The notes below the pieces were generated by a model. It searched no databases. It was not told the DNA's origin and saw only the letters and a program-made list of their open reading frames with translations. Below, one piece after another: positions 21,469 through 33,500 of a DNA stretch of 64,000 nt. Source of the DNA: Pseudeuparius sepicola (lineage: Eukaryota > Arthropoda > Insecta > Coleoptera > Anthribidae). The stretch lies in NCBI GenBank assembly GCA_963920635.1, contig OY987302.1, positions 40,489,500-40,553,499 of the forward strand, in the 5' to 3' direction. The position numbers and the translations under genes are program-made. How positions within the stretch are numbered: the first letter of the stretch is position 1; the number at the start of each line of letters is the position of its first letter.

Positions 21469-21589
21469 TATCGATAGGTAGCAGTTAGTGATGGGAATAA
21501 TCGGGATATTTTCATAATCGAGATATTAGTAACATATCGAGTAGGTATTTCATAATCGAAATAATAATTCGAGATATTAATCGAATTAT

Positions 21590-22142
21590 ACAGGATGATT
21601 TTTTTAGGTCTACCACCGCCATTTTCTCGCTTATTTTACGCCCTACAAAAAAAGCGTAAGAAACAAAAATGTTGCAATTTTGGACAGCTAAGTGGTGCTG
21701 CAAAAGAAATTGGCATCCATGGCCAACTTGTCGCGCAATATTAAAAAAAACCTCAAATTGAGCAAAACTATTTAATAGCCGTGGAATGTTTATTTTAAGA
21801 GACAGAGAAAAACTTTTATATTGAAAATTGATGGCACTGAGAAGCTTTATCCATCCACATAGTCAGATAGTTTCAGCAAATTACACAGGGTCTTCGGCTC
21901 TCTTGAGGCTATGAAATTTTTTTTGTTTATTTCTTATTAAGCGATTTTCTCCCTTATTTTAGGCCGCACAGAAAATACGTAAGAAAACAAAATATGGCAA
22001 TTTTGGTCAGCGAGGCGACTTTAAAAGAGGAATGTGCCTCCATGCCCAACTTTTCGCGGTGTACTAAAAAAACTTTAAATCGACAAAAATTTTCATGGTC
22101 TCAAGAGAGCCGAAGACCCTGTGTAATTTGCTGAAACTATCT
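21590..22142. repeat. Dispersed repeat with direct and inverted copies
   Basis: GATAGTTTCAGCAAATTACA then CAGGGTCTTCGGCTCTCTTG (21,867) is mirrored at 22,094-22,142. Separately, 21,610-21,770 and 21,945-22,090 are diverged direct copies (CGCTTATTTTACGCC, GTAAGAAACAAAA, GCAATTTTGG, CCAACTTGTCGCG-type). It abuts the outer left boundary of the giant palindrome element. Confidence 0.6.
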
Positions 22143-22150
22143 CTTCCCTG

Positions 22151-22380
22151 CAAAGGCAAAAGAGTCTAATCGCAAAATTGGCGATTTTTAGATTTTAACA
22201 TTAGCGGTATAAGAAAAAAGTATCTTTCTTGTGGTCTATTATCGGTATCTATAGGGTAAATAGTTTTAAAAACAAATGTTACAAAAAAACAGTGTATTGT
22301 TAATTTTACTTGGTAATGCAAAGGCAAAAGAATCTAACTGACATATTTTTGGAATAAATACAAAGGCAAAATAGTCTTAC
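22151..22380 (+). repeat. Left subterminal motif copies (3)
   Basis: CAAAGGCAAAAGAGTCTAAT (22,151), CAAAGGCAAAAGAATCTAAC (22,319) and CAAAGGCAAAATAGTCTTAC (22,361) all point the same way. They could be binding sites for a transposase, by analogy with subterminal repeats of other DNA transposons. Confidence 0.7.
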
Positions 22381-24189
22381 GTACATTAGACTACTTTAAA
22401 ATACTATATAAGTAGATAGGCTATAAGAGTTCTAGCGCAATTTCCCCATGTATTTCTTATGGGGCCTAAAACGTGGTAAAAACGTGACCAAACTTACCCC
22501 CTCCACTCCCACGCCACGCCCCCCGCCAAGACCCCGACCAATCAGAACGCTCCGACTAGGGTCTGTACCCTGCGCTAGTCCGAAGGGTGCCGAAGATGTC
22601 TGTCCGAGGGGTTGACCCCAGCGCGAGGTCATTGTCAAACCGCCAGCCCGCGGCGACGGTTCGCCCAGTGTCCAACCGCGACCTTCAAGTCGGGGGTAGA
22701 CAAAAATGGCCGCGATTCCACGCCGACCGGATGCAGACCGCGGACATGTCTCGACATGAAGGGAGACTCTCACCGACGGCCACCCTGAACGTGGATTCCC
22801 AAATCTCGCGCCTTAGCAAATTGAAGTTCATGACGTCACACCCCCTTTACTGTCGACTCACCGCGGCCGACAGGATTCTGCCGACTCCACTCACTTTCTT
22901 TTTTATTTTACCAGGAATAATCAAAAAATCGGCGGCACATTCTAAGTGGTACAGTCTGCATTCAGTCTTCGCATGTTTTGATACACTGACCTATATACGT
23001 TCCAGTAACCTACCAATTAATTTCTAGATACTAACATTGCAAATCTACAGGGCGAAAAATGCATCATTTTATACAAATAAAAATATGTCGGAGCAAACGT
23101 TATTATTCGCTTGAAAACATTTTACTTTGCAGCGTGCAGCTGTCCTGATTGAATTTAGTTTCGAAAAAATCAACATACCCACATCCCAAAAAAAATTCAA
23201 CCTACTGGAAAACATTTTTAACGACTAAAGTATCCAAAATATTTTAAACACCCTTCAAAAATACATTGTGAAATTTTGATGGTATAAAATACTAGACTGT
23301 ACATTTTTGAAAATAAAAACTAGGTGCCATACCTTCTATTGTTTAGAAAATAATGTCCATGCTACTACAGCCGTTAATAGATTACTAATAAAAAATAAAG
23401 CAGACAACGCAGTTTATTTAACGTTCAGTGCCTATAAAAAACGGCTATAAACAAATTGAGAAATTTCTGTATATTAACCAGGTGTTTGTTGATGCCTTAA
23501 GGCAAAATACATACGTCTGAAAAGTTCAACCTATTTTGTTGTAGAATTTGGAATCTGATGATAAGTAAAAAAACCATTATGCAATAAAATACAAAAGTAG
23601 TATCCAAGCATGTGTATCCGAAACGGCTTGAACCGCCGACGCTCGAGATCTGCTGGCGCAGCTTCCAGTACAATGGGCACATTTTCAGTCGAAACACGCA
23701 AATATCTCCAAAAAACCTGAGAAAATGGCCATCACAAACAAAATCATGATTTTGTTTTTACCCAGCAGGAATATTATCGAAGGGATATGTGCCAGGAATA
23801 GGGAATTCTATTAAAAGTTCAGCCTACTTTGCCCTGAAAAATCGTATATTTTTAACTACTAATGTATTGAAGATATTCTAAACAGATTTCGAAAATAGTT
23901 TAATATCAATAAATCACGAATTTTTGATAATATAAGATGTAAACTATAGACTGAAAAATTGTTGCTTAAACAACATTGAAACTACACTGATAAAAATATG
24001 CATCCATGGTTGAAACTACACTCTGTTACCTTAAGGTATAAAATCAAACGCAAACACATCTCCCAAAAAGTTCAACCTACTTTGCCCTGAAAAAAATCGA
24101 ACAACAGAGGACATCGCTCACAAACCCAATACCAATAAGGACAAGAACGCCGAGGAAACTACACATATAAATGTTTAAAAAATGCCCAC

Positions 24190-24875
24190 CGCGATCGCCC
24201 GACAAAAAATCGTGCAAAGTGGCTACGGCAAAAGGCTTGACCTTTGTCCCTAGGGACACGTGTGACCCGGTTGAAGTAGAATCTAAAAAAAACCTGTAAA
24301 CCATACCTACAGTAGAATCTGCTAAAGTAAAATCCAGGTGTCAAAAAATCAATTAGGTACAAATAAGACAGTAAATCCTTCTTGTATTATTAGAAAATAC
24401 GTCGACGTCACAGCATACCCGTTGATGGCACCGCTAGCGTGTCCGGTCAAAAATGCATTCTGCTAGGCGTGAAAATTTATGATACTATCGACAGGAGTCT
24501 ATATACGCAAAATAATTGTTCAGTATCCGTATTCAGCAAATAAAAAAGTTATAGGTACCCGTCACCTGATGAAAAAGTATACAAAACAAAACCGATAAAA
24601 TGTTCGTGACATTTTTGTATATTAAAATATTTAATCACGTATCTAAGTTGTTATTTTATTCATTACCTATCCCACAAATTTGGATTTTTAGCTCTTGTAA
24701 TCGCTCGATGACGATTGAAACTACACTCATAAAAATGTTTAAAAAATGCCCATCTCACGTGATCGCTCGACAAAAACAAAACGTGCAAAGTGGCTACTGC
24801 TCGAGGTTTGACCTTTGTCCTTAGGGACACGTGTGACCCAGTTGATGTAGAATCTAAAAAACCCTGTAAATCATA
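24190..24875. repeat. Direct repeat of about 115 bp inside left arm (mirrored at 35,914-36,599)
   Basis: The segment with CGTGCAAAGTGGCTAC, TTGACCTTTGTCC and GGGACACGTGTGACCC occurs at 24,190-24,305 and again at 24,755-24,875. The same pair is mirrored in the right arm. Confidence 0.8.
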
Positions 24876-26999
24876 CTTCCATAGCATAGAATCTAAAATC
24901 CCCGGTACAGTACGGATGGAAATTTCAAACCAGGCATAATCAACATGGATACACGTTCAAAGTAAAAAAAAACTTGTCGGTCAACTGTTTAACCCCGACA
25001 TTTTCTTGATTTCTAGGAATAAAAAGAAATACTGCGATTGTAAGTCCAAAGCTATTTACGCTATGAAATTCATTTAAAATGCGAATGATAATTTGCCGCA
25101 TTAAAACCAGGCGTGAAAATTCAACATACGTCCCTAAGAAGTTCAACCAATTTTACCCTGGAAATAGAACATTTTTTAATGAATAAAATATCGAACATAT
25201 TTTAAACACCCTTCTAAATATAGTATAAATCATGTTTTTTTTTGATAATGTGGAAAGCTAAACTGAAAATTGTTGCTAGAGGTTCTATTAAAGTAAAAAC
25301 CGGGGTGCCAAAAAATCAACTATTATTAGAAAATACGCCGATGTCATAATATAGCCGTCGATGACACCGTTAGCGTGTCCTATCAAAAAAAAATGCGTTC
25401 TGCTTAATAAGGTGTAAAAAAATCCATGACGGGGCTTAGATGAATAAATAAAGTTTGATGTATGTGAAAAGTATAGACTAAATTTTCGTATAGCCCGCGT
25501 GATCGCTCGAGGTGGCGGTATCCTCTGGACTAGAAAATATCATATCGGCTCAATCTCCAAACATTTTCATTTTGAATTATACTTTTTCATTGATGATAGA
25601 TATAGCAAGAAAATTGGACTGGACTCCATATGAGAGACATTAATCTAACTTTCACTAAACTGCACATACTACTTAGAGGGTTGTAAGCCGTTTTAATAAA
25701 AGCACCAGACTTGCTTAAAATTCATGGCTAAACGTTAACATAATGTCATACAAACATGCGGCATGCAAAATATTTAATAAAGAATAGATATATGAGCTCA
25801 AACATGTTGATCAAAAAAATATATTAATTTCTGGCGATTTAGTTTACCAGTTATCATTTAAAAACAAAACCTGGTCCCAATATTCAGTGAAAATAATAAT
25901 TAAAAACTTTGAACCTTATAAACCACCACTAAATAGCGAGTCGGAAATAAGTAAAAATTATATATACCTAAATATATTATTTTGATATAAATTATGGCCG
26001 AAACTGAATTTATTGGGGTGAAGATGCAAGGAAATATTTTTAGCTAGGAAAAAGTAATGCAATTGTCATAGGTACTGGTTGCAGAACCCGTTGTCAGTTT
26101 TGCAAGGATTTTTGATACAAATATAATTGCTAACGTTTAATTTGTTTACCCCATTTACGAAAATGATAACAAAATTGGATCAGACAAGATGTTTTTTCGA
26201 AGTATAGTTTTTAAACACAGGGTGCCACCACCGGTTTTACGATATAGGTTTCAAAATGCGACGCAAATACATAAAAAAAATACCCTAGAGATAAGAAAAC
26301 AAAATACAACTCACCGAAAGATTCTTGATGATGTATAAAAGGAAATCAGGTTACATGTAATGCCCCAGACAGTAAAATAAACATCCCGGAGCTATCAGAT
26401 ATAACCAAACATCATTTTTCCAACGGCACAGTCATTTTCACGGGAAAAACAACCAGTAACCGTTCAAATTCCATAGATAGGTACTGCCGTAATCCAAAAT
26501 TTCACTGAACTACGCGTATCTATTATACTGAAGTAGGTACTGATACACTTCCATCTTTCCAAAGAAAAACAAACACGAAACTCAGACTTTTCATATATTT
26601 ATTACAACGCCTCGATAGAGTCTTTATCTGTGGCCACGACCGAGAATCTACTGAAGCAAGTGCGACGCATAGGACGTGAAAAGTGCCGAGTTGGTTTTAT
26701 TAAACAATGAAACTTATACCTACGTATATATAAAATAAATGAGAAATATGCCAGAGATGTGAAACCTAATTGTGTTGCAAGTTTGAGGGTCCAAAAAATA
26801 TTGCCTTTAATTTTTTAAGGTGAGAAACACATCTAACAGCCAGTTTGGAAATATACAAGGCAAAAAAAAAAGTAGTGATGTGGCTGTCCCATTTTATGTT
26901 TTATACAGGTTGGGTTATTTTAGAATAGTTGTTCAATAGACCGAGACAACATCATAAACGCTTCCCGTTAGAACAGAATCTGATGAAAAGAAAAATTCC

Positions 27000-28080
27000 A
27001 TCTGGGTCAAGCTACTACATAACCAAAATAAAAAATGCTGAACGTTATAAAATTTAAAAAAATCATATTTTCAACGGATTTTTATCCTCTGAAAATTGTT
27101 CTTGTGTAAAATTCAGTTTCACTGGGTCAAGCTAGGTGGTAACTATATAACCAAAATAAAAAATACTGAACGTTATAAAATTAAAAAAAATCAGATTTTC
27201 AAGGGATTTTTGTCCTCTGAAAGTTGGTTTTGTGTAAATTCAGTTTCAATAAGTTACTAATTGGGATAATAGGAAAAAAAATCTTAAGAATCTCTTATAG
27301 AATTCTGAGACAACGACCCTGAGAGTAAATATCATACAAAAATCTTTGTGCGTTGACTTTCAACTCAATTTAATAATTAGGTTTAATAATGACAATTTTC
27401 TCGATTATCTAGAATCAAAAATATTGCGAGTGGCAATTCACAATTTTCTAGATATCATGTGAAGCCTTATTATTGCGTCGTAAGTTAGAGGATCCAAAAA
27501 TATTGGCTTAAATTGTTTAGTAAATGCGATTAAAATATGTTTAGTTTATCAACAGTTAATTGTAACAGCTTATAATCTTAGAAGCGTAAACTCTTTAAAA
27601 ATTTTTTTAGACAAAAGTTGTAGTTTAATAATGGTCAGTTGGATTCCTTTTGAATCATGTTTGCATATTACCTACAAGGAGTTACAACCTCAAAACATAA
27701 AAATCGCTCATTTTAAACCGATTTAATAAAAATCTCACCAAAACAATACTTTCACTCATATGATACACTTCTGATTAATAAAAAAGGCACCATAGGTAGT
27801 AATAATAAAATATTCAACGGAATTTTTATCGACTGTTTGCCAATTTTGCTAGCTTTTGGGGGTATTCCTTGATATTTTAGACTGATAAAAATGAATAATA
27901 AAAATTAAAAATAAAAATTTCACCAAAACAATACTTTCACTCATATAATACACTTCTGATTAATAAAAAGGCACCATAGGTAGTAGTAATAAGATATTCA
28001 ACGGAATTTTTATCGACTGTTTGCCCATTTTGCTAGCTTTTGGGGGTATTCCTTGATATTTTAGACGGATAAAAATGAAT
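27000..28080. repeat. Two tandem duplications in left arm (about 125 bp and 185 bp)
   Basis: TGGGTCAAGCTA...CTGAACGTTATAAAATT repeats at about 27,003 and 27,124. CACCAAAACAATACTTTCAC...GATATTTTAGAC repeats at about 27,736 and 27,920. Both are mirrored in the right arm. Confidence 0.8.
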
Positions 28081-28499
28081 AACATTGAGTACCCTAACTA
28101 AAATACAAAACGCACTGTTGACTTTACTTACGTGAATAGTAAGCCTATAATATGTATCGAAAACAGAGAAATATTCAGGTCAAGAAAAATGTGGCCTAAT
28201 TTACAAGTTTGTAAATCAAAAACTACCTTTTGGCTTTTCATTTTGATGAGAAAATACGTCTAATTAGTAAGTCAAATAAATGGGACATCATGAAAGATAT
28301 ACTAATGCCATCTTAGTTCTATAGGCAGAAAGGTACTATGGGTAGTAATAGTTTTGGGATCAAAATACGACCTGTTAGCTTTTAAATTTGTTAAGAAAAT
28401 ACGTCTAATGAAATTGAAAGTAGTAACTAGGTTTTGGTTAACATTTCGTTAACGCGTTGATGAATAAGAATGCAAGTGAAAAGTAGACCGAATTTCCCA

Positions 28500-29800
28500 A
28501 AAAACGGTGAGTGACCAAACAAGTTATTATAAAAAGTGGCTCGGGAGACCGATGTAACCTAGAAAACGCCTTTCCTTCGAATAGAAAGTAAAAAAAAGTT
28601 GCAAAATGGGACTTAGACGAATATTTGATGCATGTGAAAAGTAGGCAGAATTTTCGAAAATCGGGGACGGATCAGAAATTATTAAGTTGATCGGGAGGTT
28701 GAGATAACCTATGAAACACCTTTCATTCCAACAGAATCTGACAAAAAATTCCAAGAAAATTTTAGACGACTGTTTGCAAGTGAAAAGTATAGATACATAA
28801 TTTTTTTGAAAAAACTGCGACTGACCAAAAAAAAAATAGATATTAGAAAATTTTGCTCGGGAGATCTAGGTAACATAGAAAACGCCTTTCATCCGAATAT
28901 AATCTGAAATAAATTCCGAGATGGGACTTAGACGAATGTATGATGCAAGTGGAAAGTAGACCGAATTGCCGAAAAACGCGGGAGGTCGAGGTAACCTAGG
29001 AAAAACGCCTTTTATTCGAACAGAATCTGACAAAAAAAAAATCCAAGACGAATGTTTGATGCAATTGAAAGGTAGACAGAATTTTAGATAAACGGCAACT
29101 GATCAAAAAATATATATTCGAAAATTTTGGTCGGGAGCCCAAGGTAACCTAGAAAACGCCTTTCGTTCGAACAGAATCCGACAAAAAAAAAATTCCAAGA
29201 CGGGATGGTAGTGGGACGAATGTTTGGCGCAAGTTAAAAGTAGACAGAATATTAAAAAACGAGAACCGACCAAATAGTTATTAGAAAAAGTGGCTCAGGA
29301 GGTCGAGGTAACCTAGGAAATGCCTTTCGTTTGAAAAGAACCTGACAAACAAAAAATCCAAGATGAATATTTGATGCAATTGAAAGGTAGACAGAATTTT
29401 AGAAAAACGGCAACTGATCAAAAAAATATATATTCGAAAATTTTGGTCGGGAGGCCGAGGTAACCTAGAAAACGCCTTTCGTTCGAACAGAATCCGACAA
29501 AAAAAATTCCAAGACGGGATGGTAGTTGGACGAGTGTTTGACGCAAGTTAAAAGTAGACAGTATATTAAAAAACGAGAACCGACCAAATAGTTATTAGAA
29601 GAAGTGGCTCGGGAGGTCGAGGTAACCTAGGAAATGCCTTTCGTTCGAACAGAATCCGACAAAAAAATTCCAAGACATGACTTAGAAAAATATTCATTTG
29701 ATTCAGATGAAAAACAGACAGCATTTCCAAAAAAAACTTCGACTGACCTAAAAGTTATTAGAAAAAGTTGCTCGGGAGGCCGATGTCTAGCAAAATATAA
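28500..29800. repeat. Degenerate tandem array, 9-10 units of about 105-150 bp (left arm)
   Basis: Units share AAAAGTAGACAGAATTTT, a segment like CGGGAGGTCGAGGTAACCTA, GAAAACGCCTTTCGTTCGAA and CAGAATCTGACAAAAAATTCC. Successive units differ by substitutions and length changes, so the array is old. Its mirror image in the other arm is nonetheless nearly identical. Confidence 0.85.
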
Positions 29801-29919
29801 CACCATTGCACCGGAGTTATTTCCATCTACGTAACATTATTGGCGTGGTGGTCGACTAATCGCGTTCACTATTAAATTAATTATGACAGGTCAAATACGT
29901 ATATAATGCAAATTAAAAA

Positions 29920-30259
29920 AACGCTTTAACGAAGCGTTTACAATGCGTTAACGAGGATTGACAGCGCGTTAACGAGGCGTTACCAACGCGTTAAACGCGT
30001 GAAAGAAGCGTTATCAACGCGTTAAACGCGTGAAAGAAGCGATATACATGCGTTACGCGTTAACGAAGCGTTATCAACGCGTTAACAACGCGTTATCCAT
30101 GCGTTGACTACTCGTTATCGAGGCGTTAACAACGCGTTGACGAACAACGCATTAACGAACAACGCGTTAACGAAACGTTAACGACGTGTCAGCAAAGCAT
30201 TAACAAAGCGTTAACGAAGCTTTAACATCGCGTCAATGCGTTAAGACGCGTTAAAACCG
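29920..30259. repeat. GTTAACGCG-type short tandem array beside the loop
   Basis: Variants of CGTTAACGAAG, CGTTATCAACG and AACGCGTT are packed over 340 bp and mirrored from 30,530. The words GTTAAC and AACGCGTT are themselves palindromic, so each strand can also fold locally. Confidence 0.9.
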
Positions 30260-30529
30260 GGAGATTTGGGAGAGGTGTATCAAAGACGGATTAAGTCAGT
30301 TTTGACCAATGGCAATCGGTTCACCAGTCGATAACCTCTTGGTCACCGCGACAATAATGTTAGGTTAGGTTACCTACCTAAAAGAAATGTAAAGTAGCAT
30401 CTCTGTGACGTCACAAGATTCCACAGTTGAGTTTGATCTGGTGTAAGTTGCGATTCTGGGAGTTGGAGGGTCCACGCACTTCCACACTCGTCAACGCTTC
30501 GTTAATGCGTCGTCAAAGATTCGTTAACG
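30260..30529. other. Loop of the giant palindrome (270 bp)
   Basis: This is the only single-copy sequence between the arms. It holds TTAGGTTAGGTTACC (about 30,360), a TGACGTCA (about 30,408), and at its right end more of the AACGC array (30,490-30,529) without a left partner. No frame or RNA gene is evident. Confidence 0.85.
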
Positions 30530-33500
30530 CGGTTTTAACGCGTCTTAACGCATTGACGCGATGTTAAAGCTTCGTTAACGCTTTGTTAATGCTTTGCTGA
30601 CACGTCGTTAACGTTTCGTTAACGCGTTGTTCGTTAATGCGTTGTTCGTCAACGCGTTGTTAACGCCTCGATAACGAGTAGTCAACGCATGGATAACGCG
30701 TTGTTAACGCGTTGATAACGCTTCGTTAACGCGTAACGCATGTATATCGCTTCTTTCACGCGTTTAACGCGTTGATAACGCTTCTTTCACGCGTTTAACG
30801 CGTTGGTAACGCCTCGTTAACGCGCTGTCAATCCTCGTTAACGCATTGTAAACGCTTCGTTAAAGCGTTTTTTTAATTTGCATTATATACGTATTTGACC
30901 TGTCATAATTAATTTAATAGTGAACGCGATTAGTCGACCACCACGCCAATAATGTTACGTAGATGGAAATAACTCCGGTGCAATGGTGTTATATTTTGCT
31001 AGACATCGGCCTCCCGAGCAACTTTTTCTAATAACTTTTAGGTCAGTCGAAGTTTTTTTTGGAAATGCTGTCTGTTTTTCATCTGAATCAAATGAATATT
31101 TTTCTAAGTCATGTCTTGGAATTTTTTTGTCGGATTCTGTTCGAACGAAAGGCATTTCCTAGGTTACCTCGACCTCCCGAGCCACTTCTTCTAATAACTA
31201 TTTGGTCGGTTCTCGTTTTTTAATATTCTGTCTACTTTTAACTTGCGTCAAACACTCGTCCAACTACCATCCCGTCTTGGAATTTTTTTTGTCGGATTCT
31301 GTTCGAACGAAAGGCGTTTTCTAGGTTACCTCGGCCTCCCGACCAAAATTTTCGAATATATATTTTTTTGATCAGTTGCCGTTTTTCTAAAATTCTGTCT
31401 ACCTTTCAATTGCATCAAATATTCATCTTGGATTTTTTGTTTGTCAGGTTCTTTTCAAACGAAAGGCATTTCCTAGGTTACCTCGACCTCCTGAGCCACT
31501 TTTTCTAATAACTATTTGGTCGGTTCTCGTTTTTTAATATTCTGTCTACTTTTAACTTGCGCCAAACATTCGTCCCACTACCATCCCGTCTTGGAATTTT
31601 TTTTTTGTCGGATTCTGTTCGAACGAAAGGCGTTTTCTAGGTTACCTTGGGCTCCCGACCAAAATTTTCGAATATATATTTTTTGATCAGTTGCCGTTTT
31701 TCTAAAATTCTGTCTACCTTTCAATTGCATCAAACATTCGTCTTGGATTTTTTTTTTGTCAGATTCTGTTCGAATAAAAGGCGTTTTTCCTAGGTTACCT
31801 CGACCTCCCGCGTTTTTCGGCAATTCGGTCTACTTTCCACTTGCATCATACATTCGTCTAAGTCCCATCTCGGAATTTATTTCAGATTATATTCGGATGA
31901 AAGGCGTTTTCTATGTTACCTAGATCTCCCGAGCAAAATTTTCTAATATCTATTTTTTTTTTTGGTCAGTCGCAGTTTTTTCAAAAAAATTATGTATCTA
32001 TACTTTTCACTTGCAAACAGTCGTCTAAAATTTTCTTGGAATTTTTTGTCAGATTCTGTTGGAATGAAAGGTGTTTCATAGGTTATCTCAACCTCCCGAT
32101 CAACTTAATAATTTCTGATCCGTCCCCGATTTTCGAAAATTCTGCCTACTTTTCACATGCATCAAATATTCGTCTAAGTCCCATTTTGCAACTTTTTTTT
32201 ACTTTCTATTCGAAGGAAAGGCGTTTTCTAGGTTACATCGGTCTCCCGAGCCACTTTTTATAATAACTTGTTTGGTCACTCACCGTTTTTTGGGAAATTC
32301 GGTCTACTTTTCACTTGCATTCTTATTCATCAACGCGTTAACGAAATGTTAACCAAAACCTAGTTACTACTTTCAATTTCATTAGACGTATTTTCTTAAC
32401 AAATTTAAAAGCTAACAGGTCGTATTTTGATCCCAAAACTATTACTACCCATAGTACCTTTCTGCCTATAGAACTAAGATGGCATTAGTATATCTTTCAT
32501 GATGTCCCATTTATTTGACTTACTAATTAGACGTATTTTCTCATCAAAATGAAAAGCCAAAAGGTAGTTTTTGATTTACAAACTTGTAAATTAGGCCACA
32601 TTTTTCTTGACCTGAATATTTCTCTGTTTTCGATACATATTATAGGCTTACTATTCACGTAAGTAAAGTCAACAGTGCGTTTTGTATTTTAGTTAGGGTA
32701 CTCAATGTTATTCATTTTTATCCGTCTAAAATATCAAGGAATACCCCCAAAAGCTAGCAAAATGGGCAAACAGTCGATAAAAATTCCGTTGAATATCTTA
32801 TTACTACTACCTATGGTGCCTTTTTATTAATCAGAAGTGTATTATATGAGTGAAAGTATTGTTTTGGTGAAATTTTTATTTTTAATTTTTATTATTCATT
32901 TTTATCAGTCTAAAATATCAAGGAATACCCCCAAAAGCTAGCAAAATTGGCAAACAGTCGATAAAAATTCCGTTGAATATTTTATTATTACTACCTATGG
33001 TGCCTTTTTTATTAATCAGAAGTGTATCATATGAGTGAAAGTATTGTTTTGGTGAGATTTTTATTAAATCGGTTTAAAATGAGCGATTTTTATGTTTTGA
33101 GGTTGTAACTCCTTGTAGGTAATATGCAAACATGATTCAAAAGGAATCCAACTGACCATTATTAAACTACAACTTTTGTCTAAAAAAATTTTTAAAGAGT
33201 TTACGCTTCTAAGATTATAAGCTGTTACAATTAACTGTTGATAAACTAAACATATTTTAATCGCATTTACTAAACAATTTAAGCCAATATTTTTGGATCC
33301 TCTAACTTACGACGCAATAATAAGGCTTCACATGATATCTAGAAAATTGTGAATTGCCACTCGCAATATTTTTGATTCTAGATAATCGAGAAAATTGTCA
33401 TTATTAAACCTAATTATTAAATTGAGTTGAAAGTCAACGCACAAAGATTTTTGTATGATATTTACTCTCAGGGTCGTTGTCTCAGAATTCTATAAGAGAT

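Larger units (their letters stand above)
22405..30259. repeat. Left arm of giant inverted repeat (7,855 bp)
   Basis: It is the reverse complement of 30,530-38,380 along its whole length: paired coordinates sum to 60,789 from 22,773 to the centre and to 60,785 outside a 4-bp indel (extra GACA near 22,601). Differences are few single bases, for example near 22,963, 24,210, 25,016 and 26,359. Contents from outside in are a GC-rich block (22,480-22,900), AT-rich sequence with dispersed copies of a GTTCAACCTACTTTGCCCTG-like motif (23,190-25,160), tandem duplications (27,000-28,080), a degenerate tandem array (28,500-29,800) and the GTTAACGCG array (29,920-30,259). No frame here looks like a real protein. 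Confidence 0.95.

Noticed and set aside
22432..23027. Overlapping long frames in the GC-rich block of both palindrome arms (up to 191 codons)
   Set aside because: Frames run on both strands, lack domains, change length with the 4-bp indel between arms, and follow GC content rather than codon signal.
23497..25146. Frames of 65-75 codons in the left arm and their mirror copies
   Set aside because: The mirror copies are expected from the palindrome; residues are rich in Phe and Lys as in random AT-rich DNA.
30358..30374. TTAGGTTAGGTTA in the palindrome loop as telomeric repeat
   Set aside because: Only about two and a half units of the insect telomere word; too short to mean a telomere or healed end.
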